From CAZXEJ01 sp964639895 (GTDB lineage Bacteria; Desulfobacterota_D; UBA1144; Nemesobacterales; JADFKM01), in NCBI GenBank assembly GCA_964639895.1, contig CAZXEJ010000042.1, positions 1 through 20,495 on the forward strand: a stretch of 20,495 bases of DNA. The letters run 5' to 3'. Every line of letters begins with the position of its first letter. Position 1 is the stretch's first letter. The notes below the pieces were generated by a model. That model searched no databases, was not told the DNA's origin, and saw only the letters and a program-made list of their open reading frames with translations. Below, piece after piece: positions 6,515 through 14,379 of the stretch. Made by a program: the position numbers and the translations under genes.

Positions 6515-7891
6515 CTACTCCACCTCGAGCGCCTTGCCCCTCGTCTCCGGAAGCGTGAGAATGGTCAGCGCTCCCAGTACGGCGAAGAACGAAGCCGTCA
6601 TCAGCGACAGACCGTATCCCACGCGGTGTCCGTCGAGTGTCATGCCGGCCACGGTGGCGAACAGGGCCGGGGCGATGGCCGAGGCCCCGCGTCCGACGTT
6701 GTAGGCGAAGCCCTGGGCGGTGCCTCTGGCGCTGGTGGGGAATATCTCGGACATTATGGCCCCGAACCCGGCGTAGAAACCGGTACCGAAGAACCCGAGC
6801 AGCGGACACAGGACGAAGAGGACCATCTCGACGGGCACGCCAGCCAACATCTGATGGATCTTGTCCACCGAGCCGAACAACGGCACCAGGACGGCTGTGA
6901 TCAGCAGATACCCCACGAAGACGGGCCTGCGCCCGAAGCGGTCACTGATCATCCCGAACGTCACCGTCCCCAGGAAGGCGCCTATGTTGATTATGATGGT
7001 CCACGAGTACCCGCGCACGAGGCCGAGGCCGGCTCCGCCTCGCTCTATGGGACTCGCAAGGTAGGTGGGTATCCAGGTGTTGAGGCCCCAGTAGGCTATC
7101 ATGCAGAAGCTGGTCAGGAGGGTGGCCGTAATCGTATAGCGGAGCAGATCGGGGTGGAATATCTGCTTCAGAGTGAACGAGTGGGCCCTGTCGCTGAGCT
7201 TCTTTTCCTTTCTGAGCCGGGCGGTGGTGCGCCACACCTCCGGCTCCTCGCAGTGCCTTCTCACGTAGAATATGAGGAAGGCCGGCAGGATACCTATCAG
7301 GAACAGCGTCCGCCAGCTATGGAAGTGAATCTCTCCCAGAGCGGGAAGAGTGAATTTGAACTCCGCATGGGGCAGTACGACGATCGAGATGATGGCCGCC
7401 AAGATGTAACCCACGCCCCATCCGCTCTGTACCATCCCGATCACCTTGCCCCTGTGTTCCTTCGGCCAGCTCTCGGCCACCAGCACCTCGCCGGACGCCC
7501 ACTCGCCGCCCATGCCGAGACCGAGGAAGAAACGGCAGACGAGGAAGAACTCCACGTTGGGGGCGAAGGCGCTGAGACCGGTGAACACCGAATACATGAG
7601 TATCGACAGCGTCAGGGCGCGTATGCGGCCTATGTAGTCCGAGATGATTCCGAACATCGCCCCGCCGATCGCCGACGAGGCAAGCGTCACACCGAATAAC
7701 CACGCCGCTTGGGCGTCCGTCAGGTTGAACGTGTCCCGAATGCTGGGGAGCGCATATATATAAAGGAGTAGATCAAACGCATCGAGCGTCCACCCTCCGA
7801 ACGCCGCCCCGAACGTAAGCCACTGTTTCCGAGAGATCTCCTTGGTCCACGAGAGGAACCCTCCCCCTCCGCCGGCAGAGCTGCTGTTCAC
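6515..7891 (-). CDS. MFS transporter, probable proton:carboxylate or acidic-sugar symporter
   Basis: Predicted 458-aa, 12-TM inner-membrane protein of usual MFS length. The TM1 region has GWTLDAFDLLLYIYALPSI, where the acidic residues are typical of the SHS/AAHS-type (sialate, lactate, aromatic acid) symporters. The loop 2-3 motif A is GIISDYIGRIRAL, and the second-half copy is GMISDRFGRRPVF. The FFLGLGMGGEWASGEV motif lies near TM4, and the C-terminus has LPETRG. The start is GTG at 7891, with GGAGGT 8 nt upstream. Its substrate cannot be read from sequence; organic acid or acidic sugar uptake is an inference from family resemblance. It has its own promoter and lies upstream of a porin on the same strand, a pairing consistent with uptake of a small solute, though the 858-bp gap argues against a simple shared operon. 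Confidence 0.88.
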   Translation of the reverse strand: MNSSSAGGGGGFLSWTKEISRKQWLTFGAAFGGWTLDAFDLLLYIYALPSIRDTFNLTDAQAAWLFGVTLASSAIGGAMFGIISDYIGRIRALTLSILMYSVFTGLSAFAPNVEFFLVCRFFLGLGMGGEWASGEVLVAESWPKEHRGKVIGMVQSGWGVGYILAAIISIVVLPHAEFKFTLPALGEIHFHSWRTLFLIGILPAFLIFYVRRHCEEPEVWRTTARLRKEKKLSDRAHSFTLKQIFHPDLLRYTITATLLTSFCMIAYWGLNTWIPTYLASPIERGGAGLGLVRGYSWTIIINIGAFLGTVTFGMISDRFGRRPVFVGYLLITAVLVPLFGSVDKIHQMLAGVPVEMVLFVLCPLLGFFGTGFYAGFGAIMSEIFPTSARGTAQGFAYNVGRGASAIAPALFATVAGMTLDGHRVGYGLSLMTASFFAVLGALTILTLPETRGKALEVE

Positions 7892-7944
7892 GGTTTGGCA
7901 CCTCCGACATTGGTTAGACGACCCCGCTCGCCCCGTTAAGCCCT

Positions 7945-7974
7945 ATCCTAACAAAATTCCCGACCGGCTGTCAA
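7945..7974 (-). promoter_or_regulatory. sigma70-type promoter of the MFS gene
   Basis: Minus strand: a perfect -35 TTGACA (7974-7969), 18-bp spacer, -10 TAGGAT (7950-7945, four of six). It lies about 55 bp upstream of the GTG start, within the 225-bp divergent gap shared with miaB. Confidence 0.6.
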
Positions 7975-8079
7975 CGAGCTCCCCCACCGCGGGGGGCGCG
8001 GCAGGAGGGCTTCAGGGAGACCGGAGAGAGAAAGAATTTCACGCTTCCACAAAGGGTTAGGGCGCACACCGCCACCCGC

Positions 8080-8108
8080 TTGACTTGGTTCATGTGTAAC
8101 GTTAGAGT
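8080..8108 (+). promoter_or_regulatory. sigma70-type promoter of miaB, likely leaderless transcript
   Basis: -35 TTGACT (8080-8085), 17-bp spacer, -10 TAGAGT (8103-8108). The expected start is about 8114-8117 and the miaB ATG is at 8117, so little or no 5' leader is expected. No Shine-Dalgarno is present before the ATG. The arrangement closely parallels the promoter at 51-78. Confidence 0.55.
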
Positions 8109-8116
8109 GTTAGTAT

Positions 8117-9427
8117 ATGGGGTTTACAGACAGGAAGAATCTCTACGTCGAGACCTACGGGTGCCAGATGAATGAATACGACACGCTGCGCATCCGCAAG
8201 GTCCTCGGTATGGAGCTCGTAGACGACCCGAAGAAGGCCGACGTTATATTGATCAACACCTGCGCCATAAGGGAGAAGGCGGACCACAAGGCGCTGAGTA
8301 GCGTGGGCCGCTTCAAGCACATAAAGCGCGCGCGGCCAGAGGTCATAATAGGCGTCGGCGGATGCGTGGCACAGCTTTACGGCTCCAAGCTGCTCGAGCA
8401 GTACCCCCACCTCGACCTCGTATTCGGCACCCGCAACATTTCCACCCTCCCCCAGCTCATCTCCCGCATCGACAGCGAGCGCGTGGCAGAGACCTCGTTC
8501 GACATCGAGGAGCTGTTCGACGTCGAGCCCTACCACGAGGCAGGCAAGGTTACGGCCTACGTTTCCATACAGACCGGCTGCAACAAGCGGTGCACCTACT
8601 GCATAGTACCCACCGTCCGCGGCCCCGAGGTCAACCGCCCCGCCGAAAGCGTGGTGGCCGAGGTGCGGAGCCTTGCGGCTCGGGGGGCGCGCGAGATCAC
8701 GCTCATCGGCCAGACCGTCAACTCGTGGCGTGACGGCCGCTATCGGTTCCCCGACCTTCTAGGCATGGTGGCCGACGTGGACGGCGTCGTGCGGATAAGG
8801 TTCACCACATCCTATCCGCGCGACCTAACCCGGAGGCTTATAGACGCCGTAAGGGAGATCGAGAAGGTGTGCCACCACATACACCTCCCGGTCCAGTCGG
8901 GCTCGAACTCAGTGCTGCGGCGGATGAAGCGGACCTACACGCGCGAGTGGTTCCTCGACCGCGTAGCCCGCCTCCGTGACGCGGTACCAGACATCGCCAT
9001 CACCACGGACATCATCGTCGGGTTCCCGGGCGAGACGGAACGCGACTTCGAAGAAACGATGGATCTTATCGAGACCGTGCGTTTCGACGGCACGTTCTCG
9101 TTCAAATACTCGCCGCGACCGGGTACGGAAGCAGCCTCCTACGACGATACTGTCGACGACGAGACGGCCTCGAGGCGGCTCACGCGGCTCCAGTCCAGGC
9201 AACGGGACATAACGTACGAGAAGAACCGCAGCCGCGTCGGTCTCGTGGAGGAGGTGCTGGTGGAGGGCCCGAGCAAGAACGGTTTGTACATGGTGTGCGG
9301 CAGGACTACCCACAACAGGATAGTCAACCTGCCCGGCACGCTGGCACTGAGGGGAGAGGTGGTCAGGGTGAGGATAACCGACGGTTATCCCAACTCCCTG
9401 CGGGGCGAAGTGGTGGAATCAAACTAA
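8117..9427 (+). CDS. miaB: tRNA-2-methylthio-N6-dimethylallyladenosine synthase MiaB
   Basis: Predicted 436-aa radical-SAM methylthiotransferase that converts i6A37 to ms2i6A37 in tRNAs reading UNN codons, such as tRNA-Phe. The N-terminal UPF0004 domain carries Cys16 (YVETYGCQMN), Cys49 (NTCAIREKA) and Cys83 (GGCVAQ), ligands of the auxiliary [4Fe-4S] cluster. The radical-SAM motif is CNKRCTYC (Cys155, Cys159, Cys162). GQTVNSW, the HLPVQSGSN segment and DIIVGFPGET follow, and a C-terminal TRAM domain spans about 370-434. Length is normal for the family. The MiaB rather than RimO or MtaB assignment rests on the TYGCQMN, CAIREKA and TGCNKRCTYCIVP signatures. The ATG at 8117 is the only start giving the usual N-terminus, and it has no Shine-Dalgarno. 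It is followed 15 bp later by the DUF151 gene, probably an operon. Ile codons are 13 ATA, 13 ATC and 1 ATT. Confidence 0.96.
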   Translation: MGFTDRKNLYVETYGCQMNEYDTLRIRKVLGMELVDDPKKADVILINTCAIREKADHKALSSVGRFKHIKRARPEVIIGVGGCVAQLYGSKLLEQYPHLDLVFGTRNISTLPQLISRIDSERVAETSFDIEELFDVEPYHEAGKVTAYVSIQTGCNKRCTYCIVPTVRGPEVNRPAESVVAEVRSLAARGAREITLIGQTVNSWRDGRYRFPDLLGMVADVDGVVRIRFTTSYPRDLTRRLIDAVREIEKVCHHIHLPVQSGSNSVLRRMKRTYTREWFLDRVARLRDAVPDIAITTDIIVGFPGETERDFEETMDLIETVRFDGTFSFKYSPRPGTEAASYDDTVDDETASRRLTRLQSRQRDITYEKNRSRVGLVEEVLVEGPSKNGLYMVCGRTTHNRIVNLPGTLALRGEVVRVRITDGYPNSLRGEVVESN

Positions 9428-9442
9428 CGGAGGTGCCGGAAG

Positions 9443-9919
9443 ATGTTCCTGGAGATGAAGGTATCTGGCATAGCTCTCGATCCGTTCACGAACACCCCGA
9501 TCGTGATCCTTAAAGACGAGACGGGGAAGAAGATGCTCCCTATCTGGATAGGGTTCATGGAGGCGAGCTCGATCGCGATCGAGCTGGAGAAGACCCCCAG
9601 AGCGAGGCCGCTCACGCACGACCTGGTCAAGAACCTGCTCGAAGCCGCCGGATGTGAGATCACGCGGATCGACGTTACCGATCTGAGGGACAACACCTTT
9701 TACGCCGAGATTCACCTCAAGATCGGTGACACCGTAAAGACCATAGACTCCCGCCCCAGCGACGCAATCGCCCTGGCTCTGCGTACGGGCTCGCCCATAT
9801 ACGTGAAGGACGAGGTCATCGAGCGCTCGCGCAAGGTGGACGTGGATCTGGAGAGCGAGGAGCTCAAGCAGCTCCTCGAAGAGATGCCGGAGAGCGACTT
9901 CGGCAAGTACAAGATGTAG
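9443..9919 (+). CDS. bifunctional nuclease family protein (DUF151)
   Basis: Predicted 158-aa protein. Residues about 5-130 match the DUF151/BFN domain: MKVSGIALDPFTNTPIVILKDE, LPIWIGFMEASSIAIELE, RPLTHDLVKNLLEAAG, then FYAEIHLKIG, and the hallmark DSRPSDAIALALRTGSPIYV (about 102-121). Members have been described as having both RNase and DNase activity in plants, and a Thermotoga member has a known structure; the bacterial role is poorly defined. The C-terminal tail (130-158) is acidic, with no UVR domain. GGAGGT is 8 nt before the ATG at 9443. It starts 15 bp after miaB, so it is probably co-transcribed. This placement could hint at a link to RNA metabolism, but that is an inference. Confidence 0.93.
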   Translation: MFLEMKVSGIALDPFTNTPIVILKDETGKKMLPIWIGFMEASSIAIELEKTPRARPLTHDLVKNLLEAAGCEITRIDVTDLRDNTFYAEIHLKIGDTVKTIDSRPSDAIALALRTGSPIYVKDEVIERSRKVDVDLESEELKQLLEEMPESDFGKYKM

Positions 9920-9929
9920 TCTCCTCCTC

Positions 9930-10010
9930 CCGTCTCCCACTACGGGACGGCCTTGTCCGCGGGGACGAGGAGCACGTCTTCGTAATCCCCTACCGCTAGA
10001 TGGGAGACGG
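9930..10010 (+). repeat. perfect 10-bp inverted repeat enclosing a structured 61-nt segment
   Basis: CCGTCTCCCA (9930-9939) and TGGGAGACGG (10001-10010) can close a 10-bp stem just after the DUF151 stop (9919). Inside are further small pairings such as GTCC/GGAC and GACG/CGTC. It may be a 3'-UTR structure, terminator-like fold or small RNA. The decamer TGGGAGACGG occurs again at the window's right end (20486-20495). Confidence 0.5.
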
Positions 10011-10349
10011 CCCACCGAGCCCCCATCGTCGCCGGCCCCGGGAGGGTATCCCGGAACGAACCTCTCACCCCCCACCCCCCGGAGGGCCGATACCTTCAAA
10101 CGGCCCGACCATACGATAACGCCCCCCACACCGTACAAACCGCTTGATCCCGCATCCCCCCGCCCTACACTTTCGTATCGCCGCAACACCCCCCTGATGG
10201 TGCGCCGCACGGGCCGAGGGGAGAAGCTCCACTGCCGCCGGCGATCGGTGCGTCCGTCTCACCCTTACCCCTCCTCCCCCCAGGCGGTCGCCGCAGGAAC
10301 CCCGGCCCCCTCACCCGATTGGACACCAAAGCCGTGGCCACTACTACCA

Positions 10350-10380
10350 CCCCCCAGCCACACCCGGCCGCCCATGTCCC
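10350..10380 (-). other. G-quadruplex motif on the minus strand
   Basis: Minus strand has four G-tracts of three or more, with loops ACAT, CGGCC and TGTGGCT, which satisfies G3+N1-7. It lies in the non-coding spacer downstream of pilR, on the strand transcribed if pil transcripts read through. A second one lies at 10907-10925 with loops CCTAC, G and T. Confidence 0.4.
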
Positions 10381-11128
10381 GGGCCGACCCTACCAACCAG
10401 CAGAGCACAGAGACCGCTGTCCTCCCGCCGGGGACGAAGGTGCGACACCACGGCAACCCACACCAGGATGTCCATCGGAGACCGCGTAGCCTCCCCCACA
10501 CCTGCGACTCCCACCCACACACGATCCGACCATCCAAAACCCATGCGTGAAGGGGTACCGCCTCCACCGCCTTGTCTCCGTAGCCCGCCCCCCGTCAAGG
10601 AACAAGCCGCGGACGCCCATCCGCGGCGAGCGAGGGGAGGAGGGAAAGCAATACCGAGTTGAAACCCAACCACCTTCCCACTTCCTACGCGCGGCTCCGG
10701 AGAGACGGTCTGCCGATGCGGCCTACCCCCCCTTAGAGCTGCAGGCGCACACGTGGGGAACCACACGAACGGGCCTCCCTCGCCGGAGGAACCGGCCGCC
10801 GCCCAGAGCCACAGCCCCACGACTGCACGCGCAGTCGCCCTAGCCGCAACCCGCCACCCCCGTCCCCGACTCGGGTCGGCGTCTGCAACCACAGCCTCTA
10901 CAGGCGCCCACCCCCCCGTAGGCCCGAGAACGCCACCACCCTCACAGCGCAACTCCCCCGTCCACCGAGCAGAGCGCTTCCCGCCACCTCCGGCCGTGGG
11001 AGACACGGGAGAACCGTGGGGCTCAATCGGGGAGGGTCGGCGTGTAGAGGAACGCCACCCGTAAAGCACACACAAGGGGCGAGAAGGGAAAGGCGGGGCA
11101 ACGGCCTTCAGGCGGCGGGCCCAACGGC

Positions 11129-11161
11129 CCCGCTCCTCGGCCCGGCCTCCACGGGAGCGGG
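11129..11161 (-). terminator. hairpin after pilR, possible operon terminator
   Basis: CCCGCTCC and GGAGCGGG make a perfect 8-bp stem with a 17-nt loop, starting 18 bp past the pilR stop on the minus strand. A smaller stem, CCGCC-GTC-GGCGG (11163-11175), sits between it and the stop. No U-tract follows. Confidence 0.4.
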
Positions 11162-11179
11162 TCCGCCGTCGGCGGCGCC

Positions 11180-12595
11180 TTACTCGGTGGCTTCAGCCGA
11201 ATCGAGCGCGTCGTCGCTCTCCTCGTCGCCTGCCAGGCCGTGCTTCATCAGCCGGTAGCGGAACGAGCGCAGCGTGATTCCCAGCAGGCGCGCGGCCTCG
11301 GTCTTGTTTCCCTCGGCCTTGGCCATGGCCTTCTGTATGAGCCTCTTCTCGACGTTCCCGAGTATGCTGTCAAGGTTGACGGTGGTGGTGAGCGATGGGT
11401 CGTATTCGACAGGCTCGACGCCGAGCACGTGTGGGGGAAGGGTCTCGCGCCTGATCACGTTCGAGGTCTCGAGCGCAACGCACCGGGCGATTATGTTCTC
11501 AAGCTCCCTCACGTTGCCGGGGTAGTCGTAGCTCTCCAGAATCTCCAGCGCACGCGGCGTTATGCCGCGGACGTCCTTGCCCATCTCGCGCGCGTGCTTG
11601 TTTATGAAGTGGATGGCAAGCGGCGATATGTCCTCCCTTCTCTCGCGCAGCGGCGGGAGGTTTATCACGATGACGTTCAAGCGGTAGAACAGGTCCTCGC
11701 GGAAGCGGTTGTTCGTTATGTCCTCTGCCAGGTTACGGTTGGTTGCGGCTATGATGCGCACGTCCACAGGGATGGACTCCGTAGCCCCGAGCGGGCGTAT
11801 GCGCTTCTCCTCGATGACACGCAGCAGCTTTACCTGCATGTGGAGCGGCAGGTCGCCTATCTCGTCCAGGAATATGCTGCCGCCGTTTGCCTCTTCGAAC
11901 AGGCCGCGCTTGTCCCTTACGGCGCCGGTGAACGCCCCCTTCTTGTAGCCGAAGAGCTCGCTCTCCATAAGGTTCTCCGGTATGGCGCCGCAGTTGACCG
12001 GGACGAAGGGACGATCCTTACGGTTGCCCGTAAAATGGATGGCGCGTGCCACCAGCTCCTTGCCCGTCCCGCTCTCGCCGGTGATAAGAACGCTCACGTT
12101 GAGCTCCGCCACACGCCTTATGAGGTCGAACACCTGCTTTATGGCGGCGCTCCGGCCGATTATGTTTCCGAAGCCGTAGCGTTCTTCGAGTTCCTTCTTC
12201 AGCCTGCGGTTCTCTATCTCGAGGTTCTTCTTGTCGAGAGCCTTGGCTATGACGAGCTTTATCTCATCCACCTTGAACGGCTTGGTGATGTAGTCGTAGG
12301 CTCCGAGCTTCATCGCCTCGATCGCCGTCTCGTGGGAGGCGAAGGCCGTTATCATGATGACCGGTATCTCAGTCTCCTTCTTCTTGAACTCGCGGAGGAA
12401 CTCTATCCCGTTCATCTTCGGCATCTGTATGTCGACGATTACGAGATCGAACCTCCTGTCCTCTAGCAACTCAAGGGCCTCGACCCCGTCGGCCGCCGTC
12501 TCAACCCCGTAGCCCTGTTTACGGAGCATTATCTCGAGGAACTCCCTTATTCCAGGCTCGTCATCGACCACCAAGATGTTTCCCCTCGACTCCAT
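11180..12595 (-). CDS. pilR: sigma54-dependent response regulator PilR
   Basis: Predicted 471-aa NtrC-class regulator. The receiver domain (6-118) has the acidic pair Asp11/Asp12, phospho-acceptor Asp55 and Lys105. The AAA+ sigma54-interaction domain (about 143-370) has Walker A GESGTGKE (173-180), the GAFTGA loop (220-225) that contacts sigma54, and Walker B IFLDEIGD. The C-terminal Fis-type HTH (about 415-453) reads KTEAARLLGITLRSFRYRLMKHGL. I chose the ATG at 12595 because GGGAGG lies 10 nt upstream; the in-frame GTG at 12604 would have almost no spacing. It follows pilS by 62 bp and ends the pil operon, which with domain order identifies it as PilR rather than another NtrC relative. It normally activates pilA with RNA polymerase-sigma54, but no pilA is present in this window. 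Confidence 0.92.
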   Translation of the reverse strand: MESRGNILVVDDEPGIREFLEIMLRKQGYGVETAADGVEALELLEDRRFDLVIVDIQMPKMNGIEFLREFKKKETEIPVIMITAFASHETAIEAMKLGAYDYITKPFKVDEIKLVIAKALDKKNLEIENRRLKKELEERYGFGNIIGRSAAIKQVFDLIRRVAELNVSVLITGESGTGKELVARAIHFTGNRKDRPFVPVNCGAIPENLMESELFGYKKGAFTGAVRDKRGLFEEANGGSIFLDEIGDLPLHMQVKLLRVIEEKRIRPLGATESIPVDVRIIAATNRNLAEDITNNRFREDLFYRLNVIVINLPPLRERREDISPLAIHFINKHAREMGKDVRGITPRALEILESYDYPGNVRELENIIARCVALETSNVIRRETLPPHVLGVEPVEYDPSLTTTVNLDSILGNVEKRLIQKAMAKAEGNKTEAARLLGITLRSFRYRLMKHGLAGDEESDDALDSAEATE

Positions 12596-12657
12596 TCGCT
12601 GCACACCTCCCCTCTCTGAAATGGACTCCGCCCCAGGCGACGGCGCGCCGCCGCCGC

Positions 12658-14331
12658 TCAGCTCACGGCGACACCCTCCTTTCCGCCGGCGACGACGCGG
12701 CCCTCGCAGAGCGGCAACTCGATGACGAAAGTGGTCCCTTCCTTTCCGGTGGCGAGAACATCAATTGTGCCATTATAACCACCTATCACCTTTTGCGCAA
12801 TCGCCAGCCCGAGACCGGTGCCCACGTCCTTGGTGGTGAAGAAGGGCTCGAATATCCTCGGCAACACCTCGCTGTCGATGCCGCACCCCTCGTCGCTCAC
12901 CTTGATGACGGCCTTCCCGTCGCGCGCGGCCGTCTCGATCACTATACTGCCGCCGTCGGGCATGGCCTGCTTGGCGTTCTGGAGCAGGTTCCATATGACC
13001 TGCTTGAACCTGTGCGGATTGGCGACGACGCAGATCTCGCCCTCCTCCAAGGCGAGCTCGATTTCAAGGGCCTTCATTCTGACGGCCGTAAGGAACGAGT
13101 CGACCGTCTCGCGTATGAGCTCGTTCACGTCCACGGGGTAGTCGGGGTTGTTGCTCGGAAAGGTCAGTATGAGGAAGTCTTCGAGCAGGTAGTTGAGCTT
13201 CTCGACCTCCTTGTTGGCCAGCATCACCAGGCGCTTGTCCTCCTCGCTCACCCACTTGCGGTCGCCTATCATCTCGAGCGCGCCGCTTATGGCCGAGAGC
13301 GGGTTGCGTATCTCGTGCGCAAGGCCCGCAGCGAGCTGACCGAGCAAGGCGAGACGCTCGGACTGGTTGAGGCGCTGCTCCAGTTCCTTTATGTCGGTGA
13401 GGTCCTGGAACACTATTATGTGGCCCATGACGGTGCCGTCCGTATCCCTCAGGACGGAGGACGACATGCCGAGTATGAGCCGCCTTCCGTCGGGACTCCG
13501 GTAGGTTACCTCACCCCGCCTCCACACGGACATGTTCCTCAGATCGACGTCGGGCAGGAGACGCCCTATGTGAGTGCCGAGCAGCTCCCTCTCCTCGGCC
13601 ATTCCTAGCAGCCGCAGCGCCATGCGGTTGACCGAGATGATCCTGCCCTCCAGGTCCAGCGTGAGCACGCCGCTCGTGATGCTCTGCAGGATGTTCTCGT
13701 GAAGGTTGCGAAGGGTCCTAAGGCTCTCGCTCTGTACGCGTAGTTCGCGGTGGGTGGCGCGGCTCAGCTCCGAGAGGTAGCCTCCCAGCATGGCGATGAT
13801 GATGAACCCCACCAGGGTGAGCATCGTATAGAGTAGCCGCACGTCGAACCACGGACCGGCGGCGCCGCCGGCCACCTCCACGGGGGCTTGCGCGGTGTGG
13901 AGCTGATAGGCGATTATACCCAGGTAAAGGAGCCACGTGACGGCGGCCGTCGCATAGCTGACCGTCTTCGAGAACATGACGCTTCCGACCAGTATGAGGA
14001 TGGCAAAGAGAAATATGTATGGGCTCGACTGTCCACCGGTCTCGGCCACCACGGCCGAGGCCGCCACCATATCGAACACCAGCAGCGCCGCCTTGAGAGG
14101 CCGCAGCCATCCGGCGAGGCGGCGCAGCAACAGATGGTAGAAGAACGTGTGGAAGTAGACTATCGTCGTTACGGCCAGCAGAAAAAACGCCTGCTCGCGG
14201 GCGCCGTGCCTGAAATAGAGCACCGCCCCGGCACCCAGCAGCAGCGTGGCCACCACCACCCTCAAGGTGAGAAACTTCCTGAGCTGCGCGACGGGATCGG
14301 CTACGGTCTCGGTGCCTTGCATGTGAGCCAT
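12658..14331 (-). CDS. pilS: sensor histidine kinase PilS
   Basis: Predicted 557-aa inner-membrane kinase, partner of PilR. Residues about 18-190 hold about six TM segments, the PilS-type multi-TM sensor (known in other species to sense pilin in the membrane). A PAS domain spans about 205-320 (ILQSITSGVLTLDLEGRIISVNRMALRLLG). The HisKA box LAAGLAHEIRNPLSAI has phospho-acceptor His339. The HATPase region has the N box (NLLQNAKQAMP, about 448), G1 DEGCGI, F box FEPFFTTK and G2 GTGLGL (504-509). I chose the ATG at 14331 because GAGG is 9 nt upstream; in-frame alternatives are TTG at 14346 and ATG at 14322. It lies 190 bp after pilC, the widest gap in the operon, so a separate promoter or processing site there is possible. 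Confidence 0.92.
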   Translation of the reverse strand: MAHMQGTETVADPVAQLRKFLTLRVVVATLLLGAGAVLYFRHGAREQAFFLLAVTTIVYFHTFFYHLLLRRLAGWLRPLKAALLVFDMVAASAVVAETGGQSSPYIFLFAILILVGSVMFSKTVSYATAAVTWLLYLGIIAYQLHTAQAPVEVAGGAAGPWFDVRLLYTMLTLVGFIIIAMLGGYLSELSRATHRELRVQSESLRTLRNLHENILQSITSGVLTLDLEGRIISVNRMALRLLGMAEERELLGTHIGRLLPDVDLRNMSVWRRGEVTYRSPDGRRLILGMSSSVLRDTDGTVMGHIIVFQDLTDIKELEQRLNQSERLALLGQLAAGLAHEIRNPLSAISGALEMIGDRKWVSEEDKRLVMLANKEVEKLNYLLEDFLILTFPSNNPDYPVDVNELIRETVDSFLTAVRMKALEIELALEEGEICVVANPHRFKQVIWNLLQNAKQAMPDGGSIVIETAARDGKAVIKVSDEGCGIDSEVLPRIFEPFFTTKDVGTGLGLAIAQKVIGGYNGTIDVLATGKEGTTFVIELPLCEGRVVAGGKEGVAVS

Positions 14332-14379
14332 GGCGAGTGCCCTCAAACGGGCCGGCCGCCGCGGGAGGCAACACTCGGG

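Larger units (their letters stand above)
9920..11179. other. 1.26-kb non-coding spacer, C-rich on the + strand
   Basis: It lies between convergent miaB/DUF151 and the pil operon. Open frames here are low-complexity, lack ribosome binding sites and match no family I know; none has a pilin N-terminus. The + strand is A+C rich: 10261-10320 has about 33 C, 11 G, 8 A and 8 T, and 10321-10380 about 31 C, 11 G, 13 A and 5 T. It holds perfect hairpins GCCGCGGA-6-TCCGCGGC (10606-10627) and CGACTGC-4-GCAGTCG (10820-10837), and GTGCG-C-CGCAC (10200-10210). Two canonical G-quadruplex patterns lie on the minus strand (10350-10380 and 10907-10925). I find no RNA gene I can name. Confidence 0.6.

Noticed and set aside
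6458..7699. Long + strand open frame opposite the MFS gene
   Set aside because: Shadow; composition is low-complexity Glu/Gly/Arg/His and the MFS frame has 12 TM segments and family motifs.
7896..7910. TGGCACCTCCGACAT as a sigma54 promoter
   Set aside because: It has TGGCAC but lacks the TTGC element at the required spacing and lies at a Shine-Dalgarno on the opposite strand.
10344..11075. 243-codon minus-strand open frame in the pil spacer, considered as a pilin or pseudogene
   Set aside because: The translation is Gly/Arg/Trp/Val-rich with no prepilin cleavage site or hydrophobic helix; it follows from G-rich composition of that strand.
11240..12466. Long + strand open frame opposite pilR
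   Set aside because: Shadow of the pilR reading frame; no recognisable domain or start signal.
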